From: DATFTE01 sp963840665
GTDB lineage: Bacteria > Acidobacteriota > Terriglobia > Terriglobales > Acidobacteriaceae
NCBI GenBank assembly: GCA_963840665.1
Contig: CAWIZO010000005.1
Coordinates: 496,001 to 560,000 of the forward strand
Direction: 5' to 3'
DNA: 64,000 bases
Shown here: in pieces, positions 25,391 through 33,832 of the stretch
Position numbering within the stretch: the first letter of the stretch is position 1
Layout of the letters: every line of letters begins with the position of its first letter
The notes under the pieces: generated by a model
Told to the model about the DNA's origin: nothing
Database searches by the model: none
Seen by the model: the letters and a program-made list of their open reading frames with translations, nothing else
Translations under genes and position numbers: made by a program

Positions 25391-26656
25391 ATGAAGACGG
25401 TTTCCCTCGAGCAGGAGCTTAATCCTACAGAGGCGCAACAAGCACGATTCGATCTGGCCGCCCAAAGACTCAATCTGGACGAGGGATTGTGGAAGGTTTT
25501 GCGGTACCCCAATCGCGAGATCATCCTTCACATTCCGGTGGCGATGGACAATGGCAGCCTGGAAGTCTTCACCGGATTTCGCGTGCAACACTCGATTGCG
25601 CGCGGCCCGGCCAAGGGCGGCATCCGTTACGCCCCCGACGTCACGCTCGACGAAGTTCGGGCGCTGGCCGCATGGATGACCTGGAAGTGCGCGGTCGTCA
25701 ACATTCCCTTCGGCGGAGCCAAGGGCGGCGTCATTTGCGATCCGCACAAGATGTCGATGGGCGAACTTGAGCGCATGACGCGCCGCTACACCGCGGAACT
25801 GGTCGACTTCATCGGCCCCGAGAAAGATGTCCCCGCCCCCGACGTCAACACCAACGAACAAATCATGGCCTGGATGATGGACACATATTCCATGCATATG
25901 CGGCAGACTGTTACGGCTGTTGTGACCGGCAAGCCCTTGAATATTGGGGGGTCGCGCGGGCGCAGGGAGGCGACCGGGCGCGGCATCATGATTGTCGTCG
26001 ATGAGGCGGTGAAGAAGCTGGGGTTGAGCCGCGAGGGTTCGCGCGTCATCATTCAGGGATTCGGCAATGTGGGTTCGAATGCTGCGATCCTGATGGCGGA
26101 AGCCGGTTACAAGATCATCGGCATCATTGAAGTGGATGGCAGTCTCTACAACAAGAACGGCATTGATGTGAAGAAGCTGTCGGAGTACCGGCAGAAGAAT
26201 CGCACGGTGCTGGGCTTCCCCGACGCTGACAAGGCCGAGGCGGCCGAGTTGCTGGTCACGGATTGTGACATCCTGATTCCGGCGGCGACCGAGAATCAGA
26301 TCACCAGCCGCAACGCGGACCGAGTGAAGTGCAAGATTCTGGCGGAGGGCGCGAATGGACCGACGACCGCGTCCGCGGATGAGATTCTGGCCGACAAGCA
26401 TGTGTTCGTGATTCCCGACATTCTTTGCAATGCAGGCGGCGTGACGACCTCGTACTTCGAGTGGGTACAGGACCGCCAGGGGTATTTCTGGAAAGAGTCG
26501 GTGGTCAACGAGCAGCTTGAGCACATCATGAAGACGGCATTCGAGGATGTGGTGCGCTACGCCGAGACTCATGGCGTGAATAATCGTATTGCGGCGTATA
26601 TGCTGGCGATTGACCGGGTGGCGTATACGATCAGGCAGCGCGGGATTTACGCATAA
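25391..26656 (+). CDS. gdhA: Glutamate dehydrogenase
   Basis: The 421-residue enzyme interconverts glutamate and 2-oxoglutarate plus ammonia with NAD(P). The start at 25391 (MKTVSLEQELNPTEAQQARF) follows GGAG. The substrate-binding segment GPAKGGIRYAPDVTLDEVRA and the catalytic lysine region PFGGAKGGVICDP are intact. The Rossmann motif GFGNVGSNAA and the C-terminal EGANGPTTASADEIL match the hexameric, about 420-residue family. It is monocistronic and followed by an intrinsic terminator. An upstream in-frame ATG at 25268 has no ribosome-binding site. Confidence 0.94.
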   Translation: MKTVSLEQELNPTEAQQARFDLAAQRLNLDEGLWKVLRYPNREIILHIPVAMDNGSLEVFTGFRVQHSIARGPAKGGIRYAPDVTLDEVRALAAWMTWKCAVVNIPFGGAKGGVICDPHKMSMGELERMTRRYTAELVDFIGPEKDVPAPDVNTNEQIMAWMMDTYSMHMRQTVTAVVTGKPLNIGGSRGRREATGRGIMIVVDEAVKKLGLSREGSRVIIQGFGNVGSNAAILMAEAGYKIIGIIEVDGSLYNKNGIDVKKLSEYRQKNRTVLGFPDADKAEAAELLVTDCDILIPAATENQITSRNADRVKCKILAEGANGPTTASADEILADKHVFVIPDILCNAGGVTTSYFEWVQDRQGYFWKESVVNEQLEHIMKTAFEDVVRYAETHGVNNRIAAYMLAIDRVAYTIRQRGIYA

Positions 26657-26674
26657 TTGAACGTTTTTGATCTG

Positions 26675-26706
26675 GCCCACGGCTTTGGCCGTGGGCTTGT
26701 TTTTTG
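26675..26706 (+). terminator. Intrinsic terminator after gdhA
   Basis: GCCCACGGC (26675-26683) pairs with GCCGTGGGC (26688-26696) across a 4-base loop, followed by TTGTTTTTT. The arms equal those of the dispersed palindrome at 23570. Confidence 0.85.
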
Positions 26707-26941
26707 CCGGGTTTAGGAGCAACGGTCTTGGCGAGCGGCGGACAAGAATCTCCGCCCTACAGCAACCCAGGAGTTGACCTGTTGGGCTTTTATTGCCATC
26801 ATGTTGCCGTTCAAACATAGGTACGGTCGGCGCCCGGCCGTCATTTCTTGAGGTAGTTCCTTGGGACTGAAAAACGAATGCCCAGGGTTTTTGTTTCGCT
26901 CGCTTCTCTCGGCCACTCCATTTCAGAGAGGGATCAATCAC

Positions 26942-27826
26942 ATGAATAAATTGCAAACCAGGTTGCTCGCAGCGGCAACGATGTTGGGCCTGTTCTTCGC
27001 ACTGTCCGTTGTTCCTGCCCTGGCTCATCCCCAGGACACTTCTTCCACCTCGACCGATCAGTCGACAACGACCAAGAAGAAAAAGAAATCGAAAAAGGAT
27101 GCGGCAGCGACTGACCAGTCGGCTGCTTCGAGCACAGCGGCGTCCGATACGACGACCACCACCAAGAAATCGAAGAAGAGCAAGAAGTCGGATATGAGTT
27201 CCGACAGTTCGACGCCTGCTGCAGCGGACGCTTCGACTACCACGACGAAGAAAAGCAAGAAGAAGTCAGACATGAGTTCCGACAGCTCGACGCCGGCCGC
27301 TGCCGACGCTTCGGCGTCGACGACGACCAAGAAGAGCAAGAAGAAGTCGGCCGGCGCGGACGCGACCACGGCGCCAGCTGCCTCCGCCGCACCCGCTGCC
27401 AGCAGTACGCCTGCAGCCTCCACGACGGACGCGACTACGACGACGAAAAGCAAGAAGAGCAAGAAGGCCGATATGGCCGCTCCGGCCAGCGCGCCGGCCA
27501 GCAGTTCGGCTCCCGCGAGCGCGTCCGCTCCTTCGAGCGCAGCTCCCGCAAGCACCGCGAAACCGATGGCGGCTCCGGCGTCAACGCCGGCGGCCAGTAC
27601 GGCTCCGGCAAGCTCGGCTCCGGCGAAGGCTCCGAAGGCGGCAGCCACTCCGGCGGCCAGCGATTCGCAGATTGCTTCGGCGAAATCGTCAGGACAGGTT
27701 TGGGTGAATCTCGACAGCGGCGTTTACCACAAAGGTGGACGCTGGTATGGCAAGACCAAGAGCGGCAAGTTCATGTCGGAAGACGACGCAAAAAAGGCCG
27801 GATACAAAGCATCCGAGAAAGACTAA
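26942..27826 (+). CDS. Exported Lys/Ala/Ser/Thr-rich low-complexity protein
   Basis: The 294-residue product begins MNKLQTRLLAAATMLGLFFA, a signal peptide ending near ALAHP. Residues about 40-240 are low complexity: KKSKK clusters alternate with Thr/Ser and Ala/Pro runs, and a unit of about 26 residues (SDMSSDSSTPAAADAS plus TTTKKSKKKS) occurs twice in tandem. The last 45 residues are ordinary sequence (GQVWVNLDSGVYHKGGRWYG, then KFMSEDDAKKAGYK), a small conserved domain often found at the end of short secreted proteins. The basic region could bind nucleic acid or polyanions. It is followed nine bases later by the exported HhH gene. Confidence 0.75.
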   Translation: MNKLQTRLLAAATMLGLFFALSVVPALAHPQDTSSTSTDQSTTTKKKKKSKKDAAATDQSAASSTAASDTTTTTKKSKKSKKSDMSSDSSTPAAADASTTTTKKSKKKSDMSSDSSTPAAADASASTTTKKSKKKSAGADATTAPAASAAPAASSTPAASTTDATTTTKSKKSKKADMAAPASAPASSSAPASASAPSSAAPASTAKPMAAPASTPAASTAPASSAPAKAPKAAATPAASDSQIASAKSSGQVWVNLDSGVYHKGGRWYGKTKSGKFMSEDDAKKAGYKASEKD

Positions 27827-27835
27827 GGAGAACAC

Positions 27836-28162
27836 ATGATTCGTAATAAGTGGATGTCACGGGCACTGCTGGCGCTGCTGGCGATGACGCTTCTGGCTGG
27901 AATGAGCTGGGCGCAGAACAGTGCAAGCGGATCCAAGAGTTCCAAGTCCACCATGGCAGCGGCCCCCGCAGCCGACCTGCTCGACATCAACACGGCCACC
28001 AAAGATCAACTCGATGCGCTGCCGGGAATCGGCGCCGCGTATTCGCAGAAGATCATCGATGGCCGTCCGTATGCCAAGAAGACAGACCTGGTCAAGAAGA
28101 AGATTCTGCCCCAGGCCACCTACAACAAGATCAAAGATAAGATCATCGCCAAGCAGATGTAA
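27836..28162 (+). CDS. Exported helix-hairpin-helix protein (ComEA-like)
   Basis: The 108-residue protein has a signal peptide (SRALLALLAMTLLAGMSWAQ) and one helix-hairpin-helix pair, LLDINTATKDQLDALPGIGA followed by SQKIIDGRPY and KTDLVKKKILPQATYNKIKD. This is the DNA-binding module of ComEA, which holds incoming DNA during natural transformation. It has no membrane anchor beyond the signal sequence. Its start lies nine bases after the Lys-rich exported gene, so both are likely co-transcribed and may share an extracytoplasmic DNA-related role. AAGGAG precedes the ATG. Confidence 0.8.
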   Translation: MIRNKWMSRALLALLAMTLLAGMSWAQNSASGSKSSKSTMAAAPAADLLDINTATKDQLDALPGIGAAYSQKIIDGRPYAKKTDLVKKKILPQATYNKIKDKIIAKQM

Positions 28163-28243
28163 TGGTTCCAGGCCGGACGCCGCGGTCGGGCGGCGTCCGG
28201 TGCAACGCAGTCCGTCGTTCGATTTGTGAATCTGGAGGAAGTT

Positions 28244-28597
28244 ATGGGTTTAATGGACGATCTCGAGAACAAAGCGCTGAGCAGTGTACTGGGAGGCAGC
28301 TCGAATCCAATGGCCGCCAGCTTGTTGCAGATGGTGAACAGCCATCCGGGCGGCGTCTCCGGCTTGATACAGGCGTTTCACCAGAACGGAATGAGTGAAA
28401 TTGTCAGCTCGTGGGTAGGCACGGGACAGAATATGCCCGTCTCGGCGGACCAGATCCAGCAGGTGCTGGGAAATAGTCCGATGCTGCAGCAGTTCGCCGC
28501 CAAGGCGGGAATCTCGCCGCAGGATGCCAGCGCGAAGCTGGCGCAGTATCTGCCGATGATCGTGGATCATCTGACGCCGCAAGGGAAAGTGGCTTAG
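28244..28597 (+). CDS. YidB-family protein (DUF937)
   Basis: From 28244 (MGLMDDLENKALSSVLGGSS, GGAGGAAGTT upstream) the product has 117 residues. GGVSGLIQAFHQNGMSEIVS SWVGTGQNMPVSADQIQQVL is the YidB core, and GISPQDASAKLAQYLPMIVD closes it. The family is widespread and of unknown biochemical role. It probably shares a transcript with the preceding HhH gene and ends at the strong terminator at 28664. Confidence 0.88.
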   Translation: MGLMDDLENKALSSVLGGSSNPMAASLLQMVNSHPGGVSGLIQAFHQNGMSEIVSSWVGTGQNMPVSADQIQQVLGNSPMLQQFAAKAGISPQDASAKLAQYLPMIVDHLTPQGKVA

Positions 28598-28630
28598 GAG
28601 CGGACCTCGGACCTCAGGCTTCGGGTCCCA

Positions 28631-28790
28631 GCGTCGGGCTTCAGGCTTCAGAATAAACAGGGTGCCCCATTTCTCGCGTCTTTTGCGAGAAGTGGGGCTT
28701 TTTGCTGAACAGTTAGCCGTCAGGGACTGCGTCCGGATAGCCAACATAGTGGGAAGAATTAGGGAACGCCCCGTCTGTCATCGCATTTCC
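28631..28790 (+). repeat. Long intergenic direct repeat, copy 1
   Basis: About 160 bases beginning with GGCTTCAGGCTTCAGAATAAACAGGGTGCC-type sequence, passing through a terminator hairpin, and ending GGGAACGCCCCGTCTGTC. A second copy starts at 29748, on the other side of the 28931 gene. Confidence 0.8.
28664..28703 (+). terminator. Strong intrinsic terminator inside repeat copy 1
   Basis: A 14-base arm at 28664-28677 (GCCCCATTTCTCGC) pairs with 28685-28698 (GCGAGAAGTGGGGC) across a 7-base loop, followed by TTTTT. It ends the HhH-YidB unit. Confidence 0.85.
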
Positions 28791-28856
28791 GTCTGAACGA
28801 CAGTTACGTTCCTCGTAACTTCTGAATTGCCTGCGCTCAGACAGTTATGCTTCGTC

Positions 28857-28886
28857 TTGACCGGTCGCGGAGTCCAGTTCATAATA
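28857..28886 (+). promoter_or_regulatory. Possible promoter of the 28931 gene
   Basis: TTGACC (28857-28862), an 18-base spacer and ATAATA (28881-28886) lie 45 bases before the start codon. Confidence 0.35.
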
Positions 28887-28930
28887 ACTCGTCTGAAACG
28901 GTCACGATGTCGGATAAGGAGTGACTAAGC

Positions 28931-29692
28931 ATGCTTAACGTAAAAACGACGAACCATCCCCAAAGACCAGTAACGCGCTTAAAGCGCAGCTTAGACCGCT
29001 CCTTGAATGCATACACGGTCGCAGCGTGTACCGCTGGAATCAGCCTTTTGGGCCTGACCCAATCGGCCGAGGGCAAAATAGTTTTTACAGTCACACACAA
29101 AACTATTTTCCCCAATACGACCCAGAATATCGACCTTAACAATGATGGGACTGCCGACTTCAGGATCACTAACTTTAGCGACAACGGCGGCACGAGTCGT
29201 TCGAGATTCTTCAATGGATACGTCAAGGGGATAGGCTTACTGCCTTCAAACTCCTTCGTTGCTTACTATCATTTTGCCGCAGCGCTTTTGCCGCGCGTTC
29301 CCGTTAATTCGCAAGCTGGGTTTGTAGGTGGGAACGAATTCATGTTCAATTGCCATCGTAGCAACCAGTCAGTAACTCAAACCGGACCGTGGACCACCGT
29401 TACGAACCGGTATTTGGGATTGAAATTCTCGATCATGGGCCAGACGCACTACGGTTGGGCGCGGCTCAGTTCAAAGCAAAATCCACAATCCTGTGCCGTC
29501 ACGCTGGTCCTGACTGGGTATGCTTACGAGACCGTCGCGAATAAAGGCATCACGACTGGGAAGACTACGGGACCGGTCGCAGTCTCGGGTGGTGACACTT
29601 CACCGTCCTCAGAAGCAACGCGTCTCGGTTGCTTAGCTCTCGGGACCGGGGGACTTTCAATTTGGCGGCGAGAGGAAGAGTCCACGCTGTAG
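28931..29692 (+). CDS. Exported protein with sorting-signal-like C-terminus
   Basis: The 253-residue product has an N-terminal hydrophobic segment (AACTAGISLLGLTQSAEGK) with a basic stretch before it. The middle contains DLNNDGTADFRITNFSDNGG, a calcium-loop-like motif, and MGQTHYGWARLSSKQ. The end, RLGCLALGTGGLSIWRREEE, is a short hydrophobic stretch closed by an Arg pair, like PEP-CTERM-type sorting tails although without a visible PEP motif. AAGGAG precedes the ATG. The gene is bracketed by two copies of a long direct repeat. Function is unknown. Confidence 0.65.
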   Translation: MLNVKTTNHPQRPVTRLKRSLDRSLNAYTVAACTAGISLLGLTQSAEGKIVFTVTHKTIFPNTTQNIDLNNDGTADFRITNFSDNGGTSRSRFFNGYVKGIGLLPSNSFVAYYHFAAALLPRVPVNSQAGFVGGNEFMFNCHRSNQSVTQTGPWTTVTNRYLGLKFSIMGQTHYGWARLSSKQNPQSCAVTLVLTGYAYETVANKGITTGKTTGPVAVSGGDTSPSSEATRLGCLALGTGGLSIWRREEESTL

Positions 29693-29747
29693 GGCCAATA
29701 TTGACCTCGTCAGTCGTCAGCCCAGGCTTCGGACCTCGGGCTTTAGG

Positions 29748-29920
29748 CGTCGGGCTTCAGGCTTCAGGCTTCAAGCTTCCGAATAAACAGGGTGCCCATT
29801 TCTCGCGTCTTTTGCAAGAAGTGGGGCTTTTCGCTGGACGGCTAGCGGATACGGACTACGTCCGCATAGCCAACCTGGCGCCAAGAATTGGGGAACGTCC
29901 CGTCTGTCCCCGTATTTCCT
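29748..29920 (+). repeat. Long intergenic direct repeat, copy 2
   Basis: This copy matches 28631-28790 over its whole length with scattered differences, including the GAATAAACAGGGTGCC segment, the hairpin (29794-29826, weaker here) followed by TTTTC, the CGTCCGNATAGCCAAC segment and the GGGAACGNCCCGTCTGTC end. An extra run of GGCTTCAG units precedes it. Confidence 0.8.
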
Positions 29921-30063
29921 TGAGTCAAATCGACATTCAGCTGGCCTTCAGCTCAGCAATAATATATTCGATGATGTTAGCCCACAGAGCACTAACATCA
30001 GATGGCGCACGCAGTAAGCCTTAGCCCCGAAGTTTTGCGAGCTGGGGTCGGGGGATGTGGACT

Positions 30064-31281
30064 ATGAACTACGGTGCTCTCTTTCGATCTGCCTTGGTGG
30101 CGTTGCTCCGAAACAAATTGCGAAGCATCCTGACGGTATTGGGGATCACCATCGGGATTGCGGCGGTGATCTGCGTGGTAGCCATTGGCAACGCGGGCCA
30201 AGCCAGAGTCCAGAAACAACTGAACAACCTTGGCGACAACTTCGTCTGGATTGAAGCCGGAGGCCGGGCGGTCAATGGGGTCCGTACTGGCACGCATGAC
30301 ACAAGTACGCTGGTCGTGGCCGACGCCATCGCGATTAAGAACCAGATTCCACTCATCAAAAGCGTTTCGCCGCACGTGGATGATCCTGTCCAGGTAGTGT
30401 ATGGCAATCAGAACTGGCACACCTCTTACCGCGGGGTTTCGCCCGAGTACTTCGATATCAAACGCTGGTACGTCGATCAGGGAGCCGTATTTTCGCAGGA
30501 CGATGTGGATCGAGCGGCCGACGTCTGCGTGATTGGACGAACCGTGCGGGATCAGTTGTTTGGCGTTGAAAGTCCGATTGGAAAAGTTATGCGCGTCAAC
30601 GGTCTTCCCTGCAAGGTCGTGGCTACGCTTCATCCCAAGGGACTTTCTCTTTCCGGGCAAGACCAAGACGACACGATCATCCTGCCCTACACGACGGCCC
30701 AGAAAAAGATCAAGGGCATAACCTGGCTGGACGACATTCTGTGCTCGGCAGTTTCACAAGATTCGGTCAAGGCGGCGGGGCAGGAAGCAACCGCTTTACT
30801 CCGCGATCGCCACCATTTGCGCCCCGAAGAAGAGGACGATTTCAATATCCGCAATCCTGAGGACATTATCCAGGCGCAGCTCGATGCCAGCAGAACGCTG
30901 ACCATCCTCCTGATCGCAATCGCCTCCGTCTCGCTGATCGTCGGAGGGATTGGGATCATGAACGTGATGCTGGTCTCGGTGACTGAGCGCACGCGGGAGA
31001 TCGGCGTTCGAGTAGCGGTAGGAGCGACGGAAGCAGCGATCCAGCTTCAGTTCCTCGGCGAATCGATCATGCTCAGCTTGGTGGGCGGAGCTGCGGGCGT
31101 ACTCTTTGGCGTCTTCGGGTCCTATCTCGTTGGACAGACTCTGGGTTGGCCCATCGAGTTGTCGATCGAGGCGGTGCTGGTGGCCGCCCTGTTCTCCGTC
31201 GCCGTGGGAGTGTTTTTTGGTTATTACCCCGCCCGGAAAGCGTCGCGGCTGGATCCGATTGAGGCACTGCGGTACGAGTAA
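30064..31281 (+). CDS. MacB-type ABC transporter permease
   Basis: About 405 residues with the FtsX/MacB permease layout: one N-terminal helix (RSILTVLGITIGIAAVICVV), a large periplasmic domain (residues about 45-275), and three C-terminal helices (LLIAIASVSLIVGGIGIMNV and following). VTERTREIGVRVAVGATE and the end YYPARKASRLDPIEALRYE are family signatures. GGGGGA lies eight bases before the ATG at 30064; an ATG at 30055 is also possible. Together with the adaptor and the ATPase downstream it forms a tripartite efflux or lipoprotein-release system. The fused ATPase of true MacB is here a separate gene. Confidence 0.9.
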   Translation: MNYGALFRSALVALLRNKLRSILTVLGITIGIAAVICVVAIGNAGQARVQKQLNNLGDNFVWIEAGGRAVNGVRTGTHDTSTLVVADAIAIKNQIPLIKSVSPHVDDPVQVVYGNQNWHTSYRGVSPEYFDIKRWYVDQGAVFSQDDVDRAADVCVIGRTVRDQLFGVESPIGKVMRVNGLPCKVVATLHPKGLSLSGQDQDDTIILPYTTAQKKIKGITWLDDILCSAVSQDSVKAAGQEATALLRDRHHLRPEEEDDFNIRNPEDIIQAQLDASRTLTILLIAIASVSLIVGGIGIMNVMLVSVTERTREIGVRVAVGATEAAIQLQFLGESIMLSLVGGAAGVLFGVFGSYLVGQTLGWPIELSIEAVLVAALFSVAVGVFFGYYPARKASRLDPIEALRYE

Positions 31282-31308
31282 AGGCTTTGGATTTGCGGGA
31301 CGCACACC

Positions 31309-32604
31309 ATGACCAAACGCAAGTGGCTCATCTCGGCGGTCGTTGTGGCGGCGGTGGGATTGTTCGTTGCCTTGAGCCTGAACCGCGAGACTCCGGTGCA
31401 ATATTTTACCGCGAAGGTGGAGCGAGGGGACATCCACGACGTTGTCGAAGTGACGGGAACGATCAATTCGGTGATTACAGTCCAGGTGGGATCGCAAGTT
31501 TCAGGTAGCATCGCGAAGCTGTTTGTCGATTTCAATTCCCGCGTGCACAAAGGCGACATCGTTGCCCTTATTGATCCGGCATTGTTCAAAGGGGCTCTGC
31601 TGCAGGCAACCGCTGATTTGAAAAATTCGCAGGCCAACCTCACCGCCGCCCAGGCGAATCTCGAAAAAGCGAAAGCCGCTTTGGTGCAGACCAAGGCCGA
31701 CTACGATCGTGCCCTCGCTTTGACCAAAGACGATGTCATGAGCAAGCAGCAACTGGATCTTGCCAAGTCGAATTACGATGCAGCCAACGCATCTGTGGAT
31801 GCGGCAAAGGCGAATATCACGCAAGCCGAGGCGCAGATCAGTCTTAAAGAAGCGGCCGTCTCGATCGCTCAGACCAATCTTGACTACACCGTGATTCGTT
31901 CTCCGATCGACGGTACCGTTGTGGCGCGAAACGTGGATGTTGGGCAGACCGTGGCGGCGTCGTTGCAAGCGCCGACGATCTTCACAATCGCGCAGGATCT
32001 TACCAAGATGTGGGTCTACGCGAAGACCGACGAATCGGATGTGGACAATATCAAGGTTGGCAAGACCGTTACATTTAAGGTGGACGCCCTACCAAAGCAA
32101 ACATTTCAGGGGACCGTTAGCCAGGTGCGCATGAATCCGACGATGGTGCAGAGCGTGGTCACGTACGACACTATCATCGAGTTTGCGAATCCCGAGTTAA
32201 AGCTGTTCCCGGGAATGACGGCATACGTGACCATACCCGTGGATATAGTGCAGAACGTATTAAAACTGCCCAATACCGCGCTGCGCTATAAGCCTCCGAT
32301 GGCTCCGGATGAGATTCTGGCTTCATATAAGCGTTATGGGATTGAAGGAGTAGACTCCGTTGCGGCGGAGAGTGAGCCGTCGGGCAAGCAAAATCTACCT
32401 CGTTCTCCGAGAGCTGAGAACGCCGTGGTGTGGAAGCTCCATCCAGATAACACCATCGAACCGGTTAAAGTAACGCTCGGAATCACGGACCATGCTTACA
32501 CGGAAGTAGGCGCTGTGATTAAAGGGGACTTGAAAGAGGGCGACGACGTGATCATCCGATCGGTCGCGCCGAAGAGCCAGGCGCTAGGCAGCATCCAGCA
32601 CTAA
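31309..32604 (+). CDS. MacA-like periplasmic adaptor (HlyD/RND-type)
   Basis: The 431-residue protein has an N-terminal membrane anchor (KWLISAVVVAAVGLFVAL), a split lipoyl-like domain (VQVGSQVSGSIAKLFVDFNS ... TVIRSPIDGTVVARNVDVGQ) and a coiled-coil hairpin between them (residues about 100-190, Ala/Gln/Lys-rich). The beta-barrel domain follows (MWVYAKTDESDVDNIKVGKT). Such adaptors link an inner-membrane transporter to an outer-membrane channel. It lies 27 bases after the permease gene and 22 bases before the ATPase gene, clearly one operon. No TolC-like gene is in the window. Confidence 0.9.
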   Translation: MTKRKWLISAVVVAAVGLFVALSLNRETPVQYFTAKVERGDIHDVVEVTGTINSVITVQVGSQVSGSIAKLFVDFNSRVHKGDIVALIDPALFKGALLQATADLKNSQANLTAAQANLEKAKAALVQTKADYDRALALTKDDVMSKQQLDLAKSNYDAANASVDAAKANITQAEAQISLKEAAVSIAQTNLDYTVIRSPIDGTVVARNVDVGQTVAASLQAPTIFTIAQDLTKMWVYAKTDESDVDNIKVGKTVTFKVDALPKQTFQGTVSQVRMNPTMVQSVVTYDTIIEFANPELKLFPGMTAYVTIPVDIVQNVLKLPNTALRYKPPMAPDEILASYKRYGIEGVDSVAAESEPSGKQNLPRSPRAENAVVWKLHPDNTIEPVKVTLGITDHAYTEVGAVIKGDLKEGDDVIIRSVAPKSQALGSIQH

Positions 32605-32626
32605 CGATCAGCAGGTCGAGACCGCC

Positions 32627-33415
32627 ATGGAAACGATACCCGCTGCCAATCAAATCGGGAACACACGGGCATCTGCGGACGGCGCGGTCATTCGCGTCGA
32701 AGATGCGCACAAGTACTACGAACTGGGTGAGACGAGGGTACACGCACTGCGCGGCGTCACAGTAGAGGTTCAGCCAGGCGAGTTCGTCGCGATCATGGGG
32801 GCGAGCGGCAGTGGCAAATCCACCTTTATGAACATTCTCGGTTGTCTGGATCGCCTCAGCGCCGGGCGATACGTGCTCGAAGGCATCGATGTTTCCAAAC
32901 ACGACAAGAAGGCCCTGGCGCTGATCCGGAATGAAAAACTTGGATTTGTTTTCCAGGGCTTCAATCTGCTGGCTCGGACAACGGCGCTTGAAAATACGGA
33001 GTTGCCTACGCTCTACACGAAGGTCGATAAAACAGAGCGACGAAAACGCGCCGCCGATGCTTTGAAAATGGTTGGCCTCGCCGAACGGGCACAGCATTTT
33101 CCCTCACAAATGTCTGGGGGACAGCAACAGCGCGTGGCCATCGCGCGAGCGTTGGTGAACCGTCCTTCGATCCTGTTGGCAGACGAACCCACCGGCAATC
33201 TCGACAGCCGAACCTCAGTCGAGATCATGGAGATTTTTCAGAACTTGAACGACAAAGGGCTCACGGTTGTACTGGTTACGCACGAGCCCGATATCTCGCA
33301 ATTTGCCAAACGCGTGCTCGTTTTCCGCGACGGAAAGATTCGCAAAGACGATCCGGTTGTCAGGCGACCAAGGGCCAGTGAAGTGTTGAAGACTTTGCCT
33401 ACGCTCGAAGATTGA
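32627..33415 (+). CDS. ABC transporter ATP-binding protein (MacB/LolD type)
   Basis: This 262-residue ATPase has Walker A GASGSGKST (58-66), Q-loop VFQGFN, signature SGGQQQRVAIARAL (from 163) and Walker B ILLADEPTG (182-190), followed by the switch histidine in VLVTHEPD. It powers the permease encoded two genes upstream. The family moves macrolides, peptides or lipoproteins outward from the inner membrane. The order permease-adaptor-ATPase is complete and the gene ends the operon. Confidence 0.94.
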   Translation: METIPAANQIGNTRASADGAVIRVEDAHKYYELGETRVHALRGVTVEVQPGEFVAIMGASGSGKSTFMNILGCLDRLSAGRYVLEGIDVSKHDKKALALIRNEKLGFVFQGFNLLARTTALENTELPTLYTKVDKTERRKRAADALKMVGLAERAQHFPSQMSGGQQQRVAIARALVNRPSILLADEPTGNLDSRTSVEIMEIFQNLNDKGLTVVLVTHEPDISQFAKRVLVFRDGKIRKDDPVVRRPRASEVLKTLPTLED

Positions 33416-33530
33416 CGCAGCGGATAAATAACTGCACGTTATCCATCCTTTTTACCCGCTCTCGGATGAGCGTGTTCGGGTGGTTAAACCTACCGGTGTG
33501 ATACGACGGATGGGTTATAAGTAACCAATC

Positions 33531-33600
33531 AAGGCGGGTTGCCCATTCACCGCGTTCTGTGCGGATGAGTGGGGTACGACGAGGCTTACAGCAAGCTTTC
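33531..33600 (+). repeat. GGCGGGT hairpin repeat (family B), copy 1
   Basis: GGCGGGTTGCCCATTCACCG continues CGTTCTGTGCGGATGAGTGG; CCCATTCACCGC pairs with GCGGATGAGTGGG apart from one mismatch. Related copies lie at 35018, 35846 and 37995. The rest of the 33416-33832 gap has a CTTCGACC...CAGGATGAC stretch (33655-33718) and no gene. Confidence 0.7.
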
Positions 33601-33832
33601 TTAAGGGTGCCGGCGGCATCTGGGCTGTCCGCCGAGGTAGCGAACGAGGTAGGGGTCCTTCGACCGCGTCACGCATCGCTGCGCGCCAGATCCTTCGGCC
33701 TCTTGGCCTCAGGATGACATCTGGGGACGGGTGTGGCCTACTGATTGCACACTGGACTCATGCCACATCTCTGGGGATCAAGATTAGGCGTTCACTTGTG
33801 GTCCCTTAGCGACCTATTTTCGAGGGAGCCGA

